A DNA stretch of 64,000 nt. It comes from CAZSDU01 sp963662525. GTDB taxonomy: Bacteria > Bacteroidota > Bacteroidia > Bacteroidales > FEN-979. Below the pieces are notes generated by a model. It had not been told where the DNA came from. It saw nothing but the letters and a program-made list of their open reading frames with translations, and made no database searches. Every line of letters starts with the position of its first letter. Positions within the stretch are counted from its first letter, which is position 1. This document shows, one piece after another, positions 1-7,739 of this stretch. The stretch spans positions 1,054,001 through 1,118,000 of the forward strand of contig OY759717.1 of NCBI GenBank assembly GCA_963662525.1, read 5' to 3'. The translations under genes were made by a program, and so were the position numbers.

Positions 1-32
1 ATTCACTTTTTTGTTTTTAATTTATTACCCGG

Positions 33-87
33 CATAATGTTTCCGCTAAGGCTGATTAAAACCGGCCTTAGCGGCCGGTCCATTATG
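33..87. repeat. Palindromic repeat A, downstream of the C5-methyltransferase
   Basis: The element starts with CATAATG and ends with CATTATG. Inside are CCGCTAAGGC (43-52) and its exact reverse complement GCCTTAGCGG (65-74). An alternative, mutually exclusive stem is ACCGGCC (61-67) with GGCCGGT (73-79). The outer ends and the inner GCGGCCGGTCCATTA block match repeat B at 1686-1738 on the other side of the methyltransferase gene. It may serve as a terminator, but it lacks a clear T-run, so a mobile-cassette border is also possible. Confidence 0.6.
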
Positions 88-95
88 TGTAAATT

Positions 96-1664
96 TTATT
101 GCAACGATTCAATTCCTCTTTCTACAAGCCACTGCATAGCCGGTGGCGTTACGGCGTTACCAAGTTGTTTTACCTGGTCTTTTTGTGATCCTAAAACAAT
201 GTAATTCTGATCGAATGCCATTGCCAGTTTTATCTCGTGAGGTTTTAGCATCCGGAAATAACAATCTTCAATCTTTGGTTCCTGGTAATTGACCAGAGCA
301 AACCGATCCTTTGTGCTGACAGTTCCAATAGGATCTTCTATTTTTGAGTTTTGTGGTGACTGAGCATAGAAATAGCTGATAAAGGATTTCCATGATTTGG
401 ATGTTATTAAGCCATGATAATTTTGACTTGTAACACAGGATAATGGACTTTCCAAATCTCGTGCGTTTGATGTTTTCTTCATCTCTATCAGGAAGGGTGG
501 AGTGACAACGGCCATACTTTGCCGTGTGGTATGAGTACTTAATGGATCTGTACTGGAACGGACATTCATCTGTTGTGAATGCTCTTCCTTTAAAATAAAT
601 GGGGTGATCAATTGAAAATGTGGGTTAGTAGGAATTGAAGGTAGTCGGTCACCAACATCCTTAATACGACAATCCATGCCAGTGGTTTGCTGAGCGTTGA
701 TGATGAATGGTAAAAGCAATGACTGGTGATCATTACCGGTACAAGTAGCAAATGGTTCATATAAAGGCTTGGAATAACCCGGTGAATAATTCACAATATT
801 AAGCGGTTGTCGACCGTACTTTTTTAACCCGTACTCAATTCTTCGAATGGTATTTTCCTGTAACGGTTTCTTCCTGTCACCTATCCTGGTACCAATATCG
901 GTCCAGTCAATACAATTAAAAGCAGCATAGAAGTAAGGCATCACCTCACTGGCACAAATCGGGCAAATGTAAGTGTACTGTTTTCTAAATTTCCCTGCTT
1001 GCTTTGCAGGGTTCTTCCAGCGTTGCATAGCCTGAATTTCAATATTACATTTCGGGCACCGTGCTGCGGGTCTGAAATCCAACATTGGTTCTTTATTTCC
1101 TTTTTTCCAGAAAACAATATACATCCGGTCCCTGCTTTGGGGTGTTGGATGACAGAACATAGAATTCAAGTAAACACATTTGTGTTTATATCCAAGAAGA
1201 TGCATAGCTTGCAGCCAGGCATCAAACATGATCCATTCCCTGGCATCAACAACATTCTCGACAAAAATCAGATTGTAATTATGGTATTCGGCAAACCGGG
1301 GAACGTCCCACATGGTTGCCCTAGATCGCTCTGCTGAAGGATCAAGTTTTCCAACAGCAAACATATCCATCTGTGATTGTGACCTCTTTACACCTTTCGC
1401 CAACGAATGATTAGTACACTCCGGACTGGTAATCAGAATATCTGTTGATGGATAGCGGCGGGGATCACTGGCCGAAATATCAGTACAGTCATGGATCGTT
1501 TCCGGAAAATTGGTATTGTGCGTTTCAATTGCCAATTTCCAGTGATTCAAAGCCAGTTTCACTTCTGCCCCACCTCCGTTCTTCTTCGAAATATTACGCA
1601 CTCCCTGTGAGCTGCCACCGGCTCCGCAAAACTGATCTGTGACTGTTATATAACTATTCTTCAT
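96..1664 (-). CDS. DNA (cytosine-5)-methyltransferase, phage type
   Basis: This 522-aa protein should transfer a methyl group from S-adenosylmethionine to cytosine C5 in DNA. Motif I is FCGAGGSSQG (residues 12-21, SAM binding). The catalytic motif IV reads SPECTNHS with Cys83, so the usual PC is PEC. Motif VI is ENV (136-138), motif VIII QSRDR (176-180), and motif X GNAVTPP (502-508). Between VIII and the target-recognition region are two CxxC pairs (C203/C206 and C234/C237), probably a zinc ribbon inserted in the recognition part. No restriction enzyme is adjacent, so it looks like an orphan phage methyltransferase that protects phage DNA or modifies expression. It is the last gene of the leftward unit and lies between repeats A and B. 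The ATG at 1664 is the first in frame, close after repeat B. Confidence 0.9.
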   Translation of the reverse strand: MKNSYITVTDQFCGAGGSSQGVRNISKKNGGGAEVKLALNHWKLAIETHNTNFPETIHDCTDISASDPRRYPSTDILITSPECTNHSLAKGVKRSQSQMDMFAVGKLDPSAERSRATMWDVPRFAEYHNYNLIFVENVVDAREWIMFDAWLQAMHLLGYKHKCVYLNSMFCHPTPQSRDRMYIVFWKKGNKEPMLDFRPAARCPKCNIEIQAMQRWKNPAKQAGKFRKQYTYICPICASEVMPYFYAAFNCIDWTDIGTRIGDRKKPLQENTIRRIEYGLKKYGRQPLNIVNYSPGYSKPLYEPFATCTGNDHQSLLLPFIINAQQTTGMDCRIKDVGDRLPSIPTNPHFQLITPFILKEEHSQQMNVRSSTDPLSTHTTRQSMAVVTPPFLIEMKKTSNARDLESPLSCVTSQNYHGLITSKSWKSFISYFYAQSPQNSKIEDPIGTVSTKDRFALVNYQEPKIEDCYFRMLKPHEIKLAMAFDQNYIVLGSQKDQVKQLGNAVTPPAMQWLVERGIESLQ

Positions 1665-1685
1665 TTTTATTTATTAAAATCTCCA

Positions 1686-1738
1686 CATAATGTCATGCAG
1701 CCGCAAGGCTCCGCACTGCGGTTGCAGCCGGTTCATTA
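1686..1738. repeat. Palindromic repeat B, upstream of the C5-methyltransferase
   Basis: Starts with CATAATGT and ends with GCAGCCGGTTCATTA, matching repeat A. Its own stem is GCAGCCGCA (1697-1705) with TGCGGTTGC, allowing one G-T pair. A and B have nearly the same length and the same order of blocks (CATAATG, CCGC-AAGGC, GCCGGTYCATTA), but their loops differ. They bracket exactly one gene, the methyltransferase. Confidence 0.6.
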
Positions 1739-1745
1739 GAACCAA

Positions 1746-1997
1746 TTAATCCTTCAGTTCTATCTCTCTGCAAGGGAATGGGCGAGACCATTTCGCACGC
1801 TTCATTTTATCATTTTTTAAAAGAAATTCAATCGCTGGATGGCGTGGTTCTCTTGTTTTTAGATTAATGATGAACGCTGAGCTGAACCTCACATCAATTA
1901 TTTTAAATTCTTCATTGTCCACCTTATCCTTTTTATTGAACAAGTTTCCATTGAACTTATAATTTTCGCCTATCATATCTGTATAGGTCTTCGGCAT
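1746..1997 (-). CDS. Hypothetical phage protein, 83 aa
   Basis: Unrecognised small basic protein rich in Lys, Arg and Phe, with no visible membrane segment. The reading frame is open from 2042, but several Met codons are clustered at 2015-1997. The ATG at 1997 (MPKTYTDMIG) is preferred because it shortens the overlap with the upstream 90-aa gene to about 40 bases. It lies between that gene and repeat B in the leftward phage unit. Its tail contains a Cys and many charged residues, and no family is evident. Moderate confidence that it is a real gene, because the region is transcribed in one direction and tightly packed. Confidence 0.5.
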   Translation of the reverse strand: MPKTYTDMIGENYKFNGNLFNKKDKVDNEEFKIIDVRFSSAFIINLKTREPRHPAIEFLLKNDKMKRAKWSRPFPCREIELKD

Positions 1998-2229
1998 TTT
2001 CATTTTCATTTCCATATGATTTAATCTGATCTTTAGAAGCAATCACAACATATTTTTTTGATCCTGGAACAACAATTTTATATCCCATCCCACAAATTCT
2101 TTGTGAATGATTCATTATTTTAGAAATCACAAAATATTCATATTCAGAATTTCTCAAATAAAGGTCGTGCCATGTTTGATATTCTTTATTGAACACAACC
2201 TTGTCGCCAACCTTTAACTGTTTTCTCAT
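1957..2229 (-). CDS. Hypothetical phage protein, 90 aa, SH3-like
   Basis: Small basic protein starting MRKQLKVGDKVVF. A KxGDKVxF opening followed by alternating strands and a KKYVVIASKDQIKSY end is the pattern of small SH3-like barrel proteins found in phage early regions. The fold is inferred from pattern only. It follows the truncated methyltransferase fragment and the hairpin at 2251-2271, and overlaps the next gene downstream. The function is unknown. Confidence 0.55.
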   Translation of the reverse strand: MRKQLKVGDKVVFNKEYQTWHDLYLRNSEYEYFVISKIMNHSQRICGMGYKIVVPGSKKYVVIASKDQIKSYGNENENAEDLYRYDRRKL

Positions 2230-2250
2230 GACATATTAGTACTTCTTTTC

Positions 2251-2271
2251 GCCGGTTCTGCGCTTACCGGC
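2251..2271. repeat. CCGG hairpin, third related palindrome
   Basis: GCCGGT (2251-2256) pairs perfectly with ACCGGC (2266-2271) around a 9-nt loop. The ACCGGC/GCCGGT core resembles that of repeats A and B, though the CATAATG ends are not preserved. It supplies the stop codon of the truncated methyltransferase fragment next to it. Confidence 0.45.
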
Positions 2272-2365
2272 CCGCTTGTTCAAATCCTAATGACAAACCG
2301 CCACATCCGACAAAGAACTCAGCGTAGGTGTATTTAAAGTCAGGAAGAGATATTTGTAATTGCAT
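2264..2365 (-). pseudogene. N-terminal fragment of a second C5-methyltransferase
   Basis: A 33-codon frame starts at the ATG at 2365 (MQLQISLPDF) and contains AEFFVGCGGLSLGFEQAG. This is a textbook motif I of C5-cytosine methyltransferases (F-x-G-x-GG-LSLGFE-AG). The frame stops two codons after the motif, inside the CCGG hairpin at 2251-2271, and none of the later motifs follow. It is not a copy of the intact methyltransferase at 96-1664, whose motif I reads FCGAGGSSQG. I read it as the head of a methyltransferase whose body was removed or replaced. A functional 33-aa peptide is unlikely but not excluded. Confidence 0.65.
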
Positions 2366-2378
2366 GCGATTAGCCTTA

Positions 2379-2693
2379 TTAAGCGGGATAAATTATTTCC
2401 ACCAATATTTTGTCATCAATAGCTGTCGTTGATGGCATCGGGGTGAACTTCAGTGGAACACCTTTTCTTTCAAGTAATCTGAAAGTTGCTGCCAGATTGG
2501 GCCAACATTCAACCTTCCCTCCTTGATCATGTAGAAGTTCAAAAGATTTTCTTTGGTAAGGTGTTAATTTACATTTAAGTGTAATCAACGGGAAAAAAAA
2601 ACTAAAATGAGAAATTTTTATAGATGTGCTAATTTCTTTTTGTGTTTTCATTTTACTTGACTTATGAAGTTCAATTTTTATTGATTGAATCAT
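2379..2693 (-). CDS. Hypothetical phage protein, 104 aa
   Basis: Unrecognised. Its ATG overlaps the TGA of the primase gene (ATGA at 2690-2693), indicating translational coupling and supporting it as real. The C-terminal half (LTPYQRKSFELLHDQGG followed by ATFRLLERKGV) reads like a small winged-helix or ribbon-helix module, while the N-terminal 40 residues are low complexity. It is probably an accessory factor of phage replication or regulation. The assignment rests on position only. Confidence 0.55.
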   Translation of the reverse strand: MIQSIKIELHKSSKMKTQKEISTSIKISHFSFFFPLITLKCKLTPYQRKSFELLHDQGGKVECWPNLAATFRLLERKGVPLKFTPMPSTTAIDDKILVEIIYPA

Positions 2694-5600
2694 TTTTTCA
2701 TAAAATTATTATTAGCAATTGTAAAAAACTCAACCCCCCCCCTTTTATCATCCTGGCCAGGTCTCCCAAACTTATCAACACACTGAGGGTTGAACTGGGC
2801 TTTGTGGTACTCACACCAGGCAATCATCTTCTTCTTAAACCGGTAGGGATTCATGAATTTTCGCTGGGTTGGAGTTTTATCCAGGAACCCGTTATAAAGT
2901 TCAGCACGCGGGATCGGAACATTCATATTCTGAACATCAGGTAAATTGATGTTCTCGGGACCTTCGACATTAAAGTATTCCCCGGCCCAGGTTAAAAAAT
3001 CCTCACCAATGAACTGGCGTAACCGGCGCTGATCAAGGCGTTCTGTTGGCGGCTGAATCAATCCGGAGTGATTATATCCCCAGCCCTGATCAGCAGCCTG
3101 AAAGTATAGCCTTAAGCAGTCAGCCATGAAGTTATAAAAGAGGTTCCACTGGCGTTCATCCCATTCATCAAAGAAATTACTTCCGAAATCGTCAACCGGC
3201 TTGAATTCCTCATTGTAATAATCGCTGAAGGCGATCAAAGCCTGGCGGTCCTTGAATGAAGAACTGCTTCCATTGATAGCATGGTTCGTTGTGAGGTAGA
3301 GCTTGGGCGTATCTTTATTGTCAAGTGTAAATTTCTTTAGCCCTTTTGAGTTCACAGCCAACCTTCCGGTGATGATTGGAAAAAAGAATTCAAAATCAAT
3401 ATTTGCACGTACATCATCCAGGAAGATGTTATCCGTTTTTTCGGTCACTTCTTCAAAGATGAAAGGATCACTCTCCAGATCCTTTGATTTAGCCCCGATA
3501 TAGCATTGAGGAATCACCTCCCCAAGAGCAAATCCCACAATGGATTTTCCAGTCCGCCCATTGCTCTCACCTACTTCGCTCAGCTTCCCATCCATGGCAA
3601 TGACTGCTTTTTCACAGGATTTATCGCGGTATTTATGAAGCAAGTACCCGATTGCCGTCATTTTGGAAATCATGTGCAGGTTCGTCTCATATCGCTCATC
3701 GATGGTCCGATGATCCTTGTCCAAAGGTTTACGGGTCTTTTGATGCTGGATTTTATTCCAAAAGAATTCCCCGGTATTCAACAGGAACCGGGCAAAGTGG
3801 CATTCTTTCGCCTCAGGGGTGAACTCCACTTCATACTGGCCAATGACTGTATCATACTGCATGGGATCCAGGTTGTTTTTCAGAATATAATCCAGATCGA
3901 TTCGGTTAACCCGGATCATCTCTTTGCCAAGAAGTTTTGCATCGAAATCGTTAACCCGGTCCTTCCAGACATAATTCTGCAGGTCGCTCAGGGGTTTTTC
4001 TTCAATTCCTTCAGAAGTGATCTTCCAGAACTTATTTTTAAAGAAAAGATACTGATGACTTTTATCCGAGTACTCGAAAACAGGGTATATAAAATCAAGG
4101 TGACTGAGGCTATCCGGACCAAAATACATTTTTGCTCCACGATAAAGCATATTGATTACCTTAACATAATCAGCTTTGCTATTGGTGGACAACAGATCCT
4201 TTGAAAAATCGAAAACAAAATCACGGATCTGATATGCCTCAACAACCTCAACAGTTTTTCCAACAATATGACAAAGGTTATAGTCACTGCCCAGCATCTT
4301 GATCCGTCCAAACCCACGCCGGGAAAGAAAGTTATAAGCGTATAGATTATTAAAATGGAAAGTAACATACAAATCACCGGAACGATTTACTTTTTCCTCT
4401 TTATCCCAGAAGCACTCATCATCCTGCAGCGGTTGTGCCGGAATCAGCTTACCAACTTCATCAAATTTCCATTTATTCTTACCGATATAGAATTCCGGTA
4501 AATTTTGCAGGATATCCTTATACTTCAGCGCGAAAGTATTTGTATCCTGGAGGCTCCAGAATTCTTTAAGTTTCAGATCCGAGACTGCTGATATTTTATG
4601 AAGCTGAATATACTTGCCCTGACCATTTTCATTGATAGCCTTTTTGATGTCGTTGAAAAGGTCGTTTTCTTTATCCTTTAACGGTCCTGCAAGGAAATCA
4701 TCTATGCCCTTAATGTAAGCAGGCATTTTCTCATTCCTTTTCATGTAGGCAAAGTAGATCTCCAGGTAGATCCCCAGGTTTACAAAAGTTTTAAAATATT
4801 CCCTGTAATTGCAGACGGCCGAGTAAAAAGACAAAGGCCGCTGATCAACCCGGGATCCTGGTTTGAGATCACTGCTGAGGGAATCCCAATCGGCATCCAG
4901 CAGAAATACTACCTCTTCAACTTTGCAAGCCTGGACAATGAGCTGCAGCTCATAAGGAAGTTTATTATTATAGCCAATATTATGGATCCCCATCACTCCT
5001 ACCGACATCATTCCATGCTTACAAGCCTTGATGGCCTTCTTTTCTCCCTCCTGGATATATAGACGTGATATCACCCGTCGATTGCGATATGCCTCCCGGA
5101 TGCTTTCAGGAAAGAAAAGATGGGATCCTGAGCCGGCAGGTGAAGAATATTTCATTGGCCGGCCATATTTATCATTGTGCAGATCCGGATTCTGCCAGCG
5201 TACACGGAATAGATGTTCAAGCTTATTACCCTTGGGTTTGGTGAACATCACCGGCTTACCTTCCAGGTCATAGTACCAAATGATCATGTCATCACCTGGA
5301 GAGATCTTACCATACTGATCCCGGGTCCCGGGTTCAAACACATCAACAACTTTCTGAGTTTTATCGTCAACCCGGATATAAGCTTGTTGATCGGCTTCTT
5401 CTATGCCAGAAGCAAGAAGCTGTCGATCACGGAAAGTAGTTTCTTTCGTTCCTTTTTTACGCTGTGGTCCCTTTACCTTTTCTTCAAACTCTATCGGAAC
5501 ATTGTATTTCCCGGCCAGGTATGTGATCGCATCAGGATATGAGATATTTTTCATATCCATAACGAAATTTACCGACGATGTACCACCGTAATCACAATGG

Positions 5601-5785
5601 AAGCACTTATATATTCCCTGGGAAGGAGTTACAATAAGGCCTTTCCCCTTACCGGATTTTCCGCATTTTGGACATGTTGTATAAAGGCTGGCGCCGGTTC
5701 GTTCAAGCTTGCAGAAATCAGAGATGACTTCTTCAATTTTTGCGCAAGAAAGTACTTTCTGGATGCAATCCTGAGTGATTTTCAC
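2690..5785 (-). CDS. Primase-helicase fusion protein (CHC2 zinc finger, TOPRIM, SF3/D5-like ATPase)
   Basis: This 1031-aa replication protein primes and unwinds phage or element DNA. Residues 38-64 form a four-Cys CHC2-type finger (C38, C41, C61, C64). A TOPRIM-like core follows, with LYIQEGEKKAIKAC near residue 243 and VVFLLDADWDS. The C-terminal third has a Walker A variant (GESNGRTGKS, 739-748), a Walker B NIFLDD (about 786-791) and a sensor-like LYLTTNH (829-835), as in phage D5/SF3 helicases. It starts with GTG at 5785 and is the longest gene of the leftward early unit. A run of nine C (2734-2742; G in the coding strand) lies within the last 20 codons, so a slip there would change the C-terminal tail. 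No polymerase gene is present in the window, so the element probably relies on the host replisome. Confidence 0.85.
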   Translation of the reverse strand: MKITQDCIQKVLSCAKIEEVISDFCKLERTGASLYTTCPKCGKSGKGKGLIVTPSQGIYKCFHCDYGGTSSVNFVMDMKNISYPDAITYLAGKYNVPIEFEEKVKGPQRKKGTKETTFRDRQLLASGIEEADQQAYIRVDDKTQKVVDVFEPGTRDQYGKISPGDDMIIWYYDLEGKPVMFTKPKGNKLEHLFRVRWQNPDLHNDKYGRPMKYSSPAGSGSHLFFPESIREAYRNRRVISRLYIQEGEKKAIKACKHGMMSVGVMGIHNIGYNNKLPYELQLIVQACKVEEVVFLLDADWDSLSSDLKPGSRVDQRPLSFYSAVCNYREYFKTFVNLGIYLEIYFAYMKRNEKMPAYIKGIDDFLAGPLKDKENDLFNDIKKAINENGQGKYIQLHKISAVSDLKLKEFWSLQDTNTFALKYKDILQNLPEFYIGKNKWKFDEVGKLIPAQPLQDDECFWDKEEKVNRSGDLYVTFHFNNLYAYNFLSRRGFGRIKMLGSDYNLCHIVGKTVEVVEAYQIRDFVFDFSKDLLSTNSKADYVKVINMLYRGAKMYFGPDSLSHLDFIYPVFEYSDKSHQYLFFKNKFWKITSEGIEEKPLSDLQNYVWKDRVNDFDAKLLGKEMIRVNRIDLDYILKNNLDPMQYDTVIGQYEVEFTPEAKECHFARFLLNTGEFFWNKIQHQKTRKPLDKDHRTIDERYETNLHMISKMTAIGYLLHKYRDKSCEKAVIAMDGKLSEVGESNGRTGKSIVGFALGEVIPQCYIGAKSKDLESDPFIFEEVTEKTDNIFLDDVRANIDFEFFFPIITGRLAVNSKGLKKFTLDNKDTPKLYLTTNHAINGSSSSFKDRQALIAFSDYYNEEFKPVDDFGSNFFDEWDERQWNLFYNFMADCLRLYFQAADQGWGYNHSGLIQPPTERLDQRRLRQFIGEDFLTWAGEYFNVEGPENINLPDVQNMNVPIPRAELYNGFLDKTPTQRKFMNPYRFKKKMIAWCEYHKAQFNPQCVDKFGRPGQDDKRGGVEFFTIANNNFMKK

Positions 5786-5801
5786 AGGGAGAAATTAAAC
5801 G

Positions 5802-6266
5802 TTAGACTTTAAGTTTTGGAAGATTCGCGAGTTCCTTCTTTGAAAAGATCACCATTTCAAGGATCCTTTCTTCTGAGGAGCTGTAAGAAGGGTTATTGGG
5901 AGAAGGAAGGATCTTTCTCAGGTCCTCTTGCAATGCCAGGACTACTTTACAAATTGCATCCAGGGATTTATCCTGAAACCAAAGGTTGTACTTCTGACAT
6001 TTATCAAGTGCCTCAAGTTTTCCCGGGGTCCTGTAAAAGTCTTTATGGCCGGTTTCAAATAAAACCCTCGAATGGCTGACGAAATTCTGGAACATGATCA
6101 GGATGTATGACCGCTTGCTGGATGAAATGTATCGTTCAGCATCCCGGCGATCGATAAATGAACCCCGATCGACTCTTCTTCCTCTTCCGACATCCCAATG
6201 CATTTCATAGCTGGTAATGCCGGTGGTCTGGCAAACATCAAAACTTTTTAATTCAAACATCTGCAT
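5802..6266 (-). CDS. Hypothetical phage protein, 154 aa
   Basis: Unrecognised soluble protein. The N-terminal half is rich in aromatic and charged residues (SYEMHWDVGRGRRVDRGSF, then DRRDAERYI), and the C-terminal half is mostly helical. It lies 16 bases upstream of the primase-helicase gene and is probably co-transcribed with it. There is a second possible Met two codons in. No Cys cluster or nuclease motif is evident. Its position in the replication block suggests an accessory replication or single-strand-handling role, which is inference only. Confidence 0.55.
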   Translation of the reverse strand: MQMFELKSFDVCQTTGITSYEMHWDVGRGRRVDRGSFIDRRDAERYISSSKRSYILIMFQNFVSHSRVLFETGHKDFYRTPGKLEALDKCQKYNLWFQDKSLDAICKVVLALQEDLRKILPSPNNPSYSSSEERILEMVIFSKKELANLPKLKV

Positions 6267-6277
6267 AGGAATAATGA

Positions 6278-6697
6278 TTAAAGTTTGCTGGATTTAACAG
6301 GTTGGTTTTGCTGCTCAGGATGATTGATTTCATCAATCGTGACATCCTTATTGTTGATCAGGTCGATCAGGTAATGAGCCCTGGCTTCAACCTCAGTGGC
6401 ATAGGAATGTATTTTCCCGCTTTTCAGTGTGATCTGCCATATCCCTCCTGGAAGTTTATGGACCGGTGACATTTGAAACAATCCCCAGGGGATCATGATT
6501 CCGAGCTCAGCTATTGTATAGGCATGAATGAGCCCTTTCATCAGAGGTGTAGATAACTCTTTTTTTATCAGCACAAATTCTTTGCTGAATATATTTTTCT
6601 GTACCGGTTTCCACATGTAGTCACTTTTCAATCGTATTCCTAATGATTGAAGAACCATAGATGTACCGGGTCCCGTTACCTGAATTTCTTGTCTCAT
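6278..6697 (-). CDS. Hypothetical phage protein, 139 aa
   Basis: Unrecognised. The middle is hydrophobic (AYTIAELGIMIPWGLF) but too short and mixed for a convincing membrane segment. A WQITLKSGKIHSYATEVEAR stretch looks like a strand-loop-helix. The C-terminus is a charged, Gln-rich tail. It sits between the 69-aa gene (1-base gap) and the 154-aa gene (11-base gap), which indicates one operon. Confidence 0.5.
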   Translation of the reverse strand: MRQEIQVTGPGTSMVLQSLGIRLKSDYMWKPVQKNIFSKEFVLIKKELSTPLMKGLIHAYTIAELGIMIPWGLFQMSPVHKLPGGIWQITLKSGKIHSYATEVEARAHYLIDLINNKDVTIDEINHPEQQNQPVKSSKL

Positions 6698-6698
6698 A

Positions 6699-6908
6699 TT
6701 AGGAAATGTTATTTTTTAATTGTTCACGTGCAGCTCTTAATAACTCAGCGATTCTTTTTTTGCGCTTAGATAATTGCAGAAAATTAGCCTGGTAATTCGC
6801 ATCACGAATAATATGTTCTTCTGATTCTATTAAAACCGAAAGCTTCTCCTCATAAGACTCAATTGTGATTGCCAGATCCGGATTGCACATGTTTGAGAAT
6901 GTTTTCAT
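6699..6908 (-). CDS. Hypothetical phage protein, 69 aa, helical
   Basis: Short, almost wholly helical protein with heptad-like spacing of Leu and Ile and a basic KRKKR cluster (residues 48-52). It could bind nucleic acid or pair with a partner protein. Its start overlaps the end of the 99-aa gene by four bases (ATGA), which supports real translation. No family was recognised. Confidence 0.55.
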   Translation of the reverse strand: MKTFSNMCNPDLAITIESYEEKLSVLIESEEHIIRDANYQANFLQLSKRKKRIAELLRAAREQLKNNIS

Positions 6909-7204
6909 TGTTCTTCCTGAATTGATGCCTGAAAATGTTTAAAAACAAGTGCCTTACTTTTGCGGTGCAAGGCACCTGCTAATTTTTTTTGAGCTTCATT
7001 TAAATCAAAAAAAGCCTTTTGTCCGGAACCTTGAACCGGGTAGTTCAATTCAGTAGGATCCCGGGAATGATGCTCGATGGGTTCACCGTCGGAGTGATGC
7101 GGAAAACGAACTTCTGAAAGCTCAGCAGAAGTTTCTTTTCCAAAGAGATCAAGTTGTTTTGGTTCCGGAACTTCCGGACCCTGTGAAATTATCTCGTTAA
7201 TCAT
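6905..7204 (-). CDS. Small phage protein with a sliding-clamp-binding motif
   Basis: This 99-aa protein has a disordered-looking, Pro/Glu-rich N-terminus that contains QLDLF at residues 17-21. That is an exact match to the bacterial beta-clamp-binding consensus QLxLF used by polymerases, MutS and phage clamp ligands. The C-terminus (residues 65-99) is helical and basic. The gene overlaps both neighbours by four bases in the early operon, a few kilobases before the primase. A plausible role is recruiting the host clamp to phage replication or inhibiting it, which is inferred from one motif. There is no enzymatic domain. Confidence 0.6.
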   Translation of the reverse strand: MINEIISQGPEVPEPKQLDLFGKETSAELSEVRFPHHSDGEPIEHHSRDPTELNYPVQGSGQKAFFDLNEAQKKLAGALHRKSKALVFKHFQASIQEEQ

Positions 7205-7737
7205 ATAATACCATTTTCTTGTGCATACTTAAGAATTCCAAGCTTGTTAATGGCATTGGTTTTTCTTAAGATATTTTTACGATGGTTTGAAGCTGTATGT
7301 ATTGAAATAAACAGGAGATCGGCTATCTGAGAATCTTCAAGATTATTACAGATTAATTTTAATACCTGCATTTCTCTATCTGAAAGACTTGTATTGAATT
7401 TAGGAAGGCATATTGTATGCTCCCATTTGCATTCACCTCTGAGTGGACATTGAACGAATTCAATGTTAAAAAGCCCATCATGACGAACGTCGGGCTTATT
7501 ATCATATACTGAAAAATTGCACTTTCCAAAGCGGCGAACAACAAGAAATTTATACCAAGCAACTCCAGCATAAATTTCCATTAAGGCAGAAAAAGCATCC
7601 GGATAGTTTTCCTGGATATTCTGATAAAGGAAATGGATTAGGTCGGTATCACTTTTAATAAGGGGAAGGCATTGTCCGTTTCTTTGAACCATTACTTCCT
7701 GTCCATCAGATGAGGAAAAAAATTCAATCTCAGTCAT
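7201..7737 (-). CDS. LuxR-type transcriptional regulator with a Cys/His cluster
   Basis: A 178-aa protein with a C-terminal LuxR/GerE helix-turn-helix at about residues 117-172 (LSDREMQVLKLI, then SIHTASNHRKNILRKT). The N-terminal 90 residues are a sensor-like domain not assigned here. Just before the HTH is C97-x5-C103-x3-H107-x2-C110, which could bind metal or respond to redox state. No phosphoacceptor receiver domain is present. The gene follows the Cro-like regulator by two bases and overlaps the next gene by four, so it is co-expressed with the early genes. It probably controls the lytic/lysogenic choice or late gene expression; that role is inferred. Confidence 0.75.
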   Translation of the reverse strand: MTEIEFFSSSDGQEVMVQRNGQCLPLIKSDTDLIHFLYQNIQENYPDAFSALMEIYAGVAWYKFLVVRRFGKCNFSVYDNKPDVRHDGLFNIEFVQCPLRGECKWEHTICLPKFNTSLSDREMQVLKLICNNLEDSQIADLLFISIHTASNHRKNILRKTNAINKLGILKYAQENGII

Positions 7738-7739
7738 TT

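Noticed and set aside
999..1642. Two + strand frames across the methyltransferase gene
   Set aside because: They are antisense shadows of a gene with all C5-methyltransferase motifs.
33..1738. Integron attC sites around the methyltransferase
   Set aside because: The repeats are palindromic and bracket one gene, but the GTTRRRY and RYYYAAC core sites are missing and no integron integrase is visible.
3506..4204. A 232-codon open frame on the + strand inside the primase-helicase gene
   Set aside because: It is antisense to a gene with clear conserved motifs, has no promoter or known motif, and its composition follows the codon positions of the real gene.
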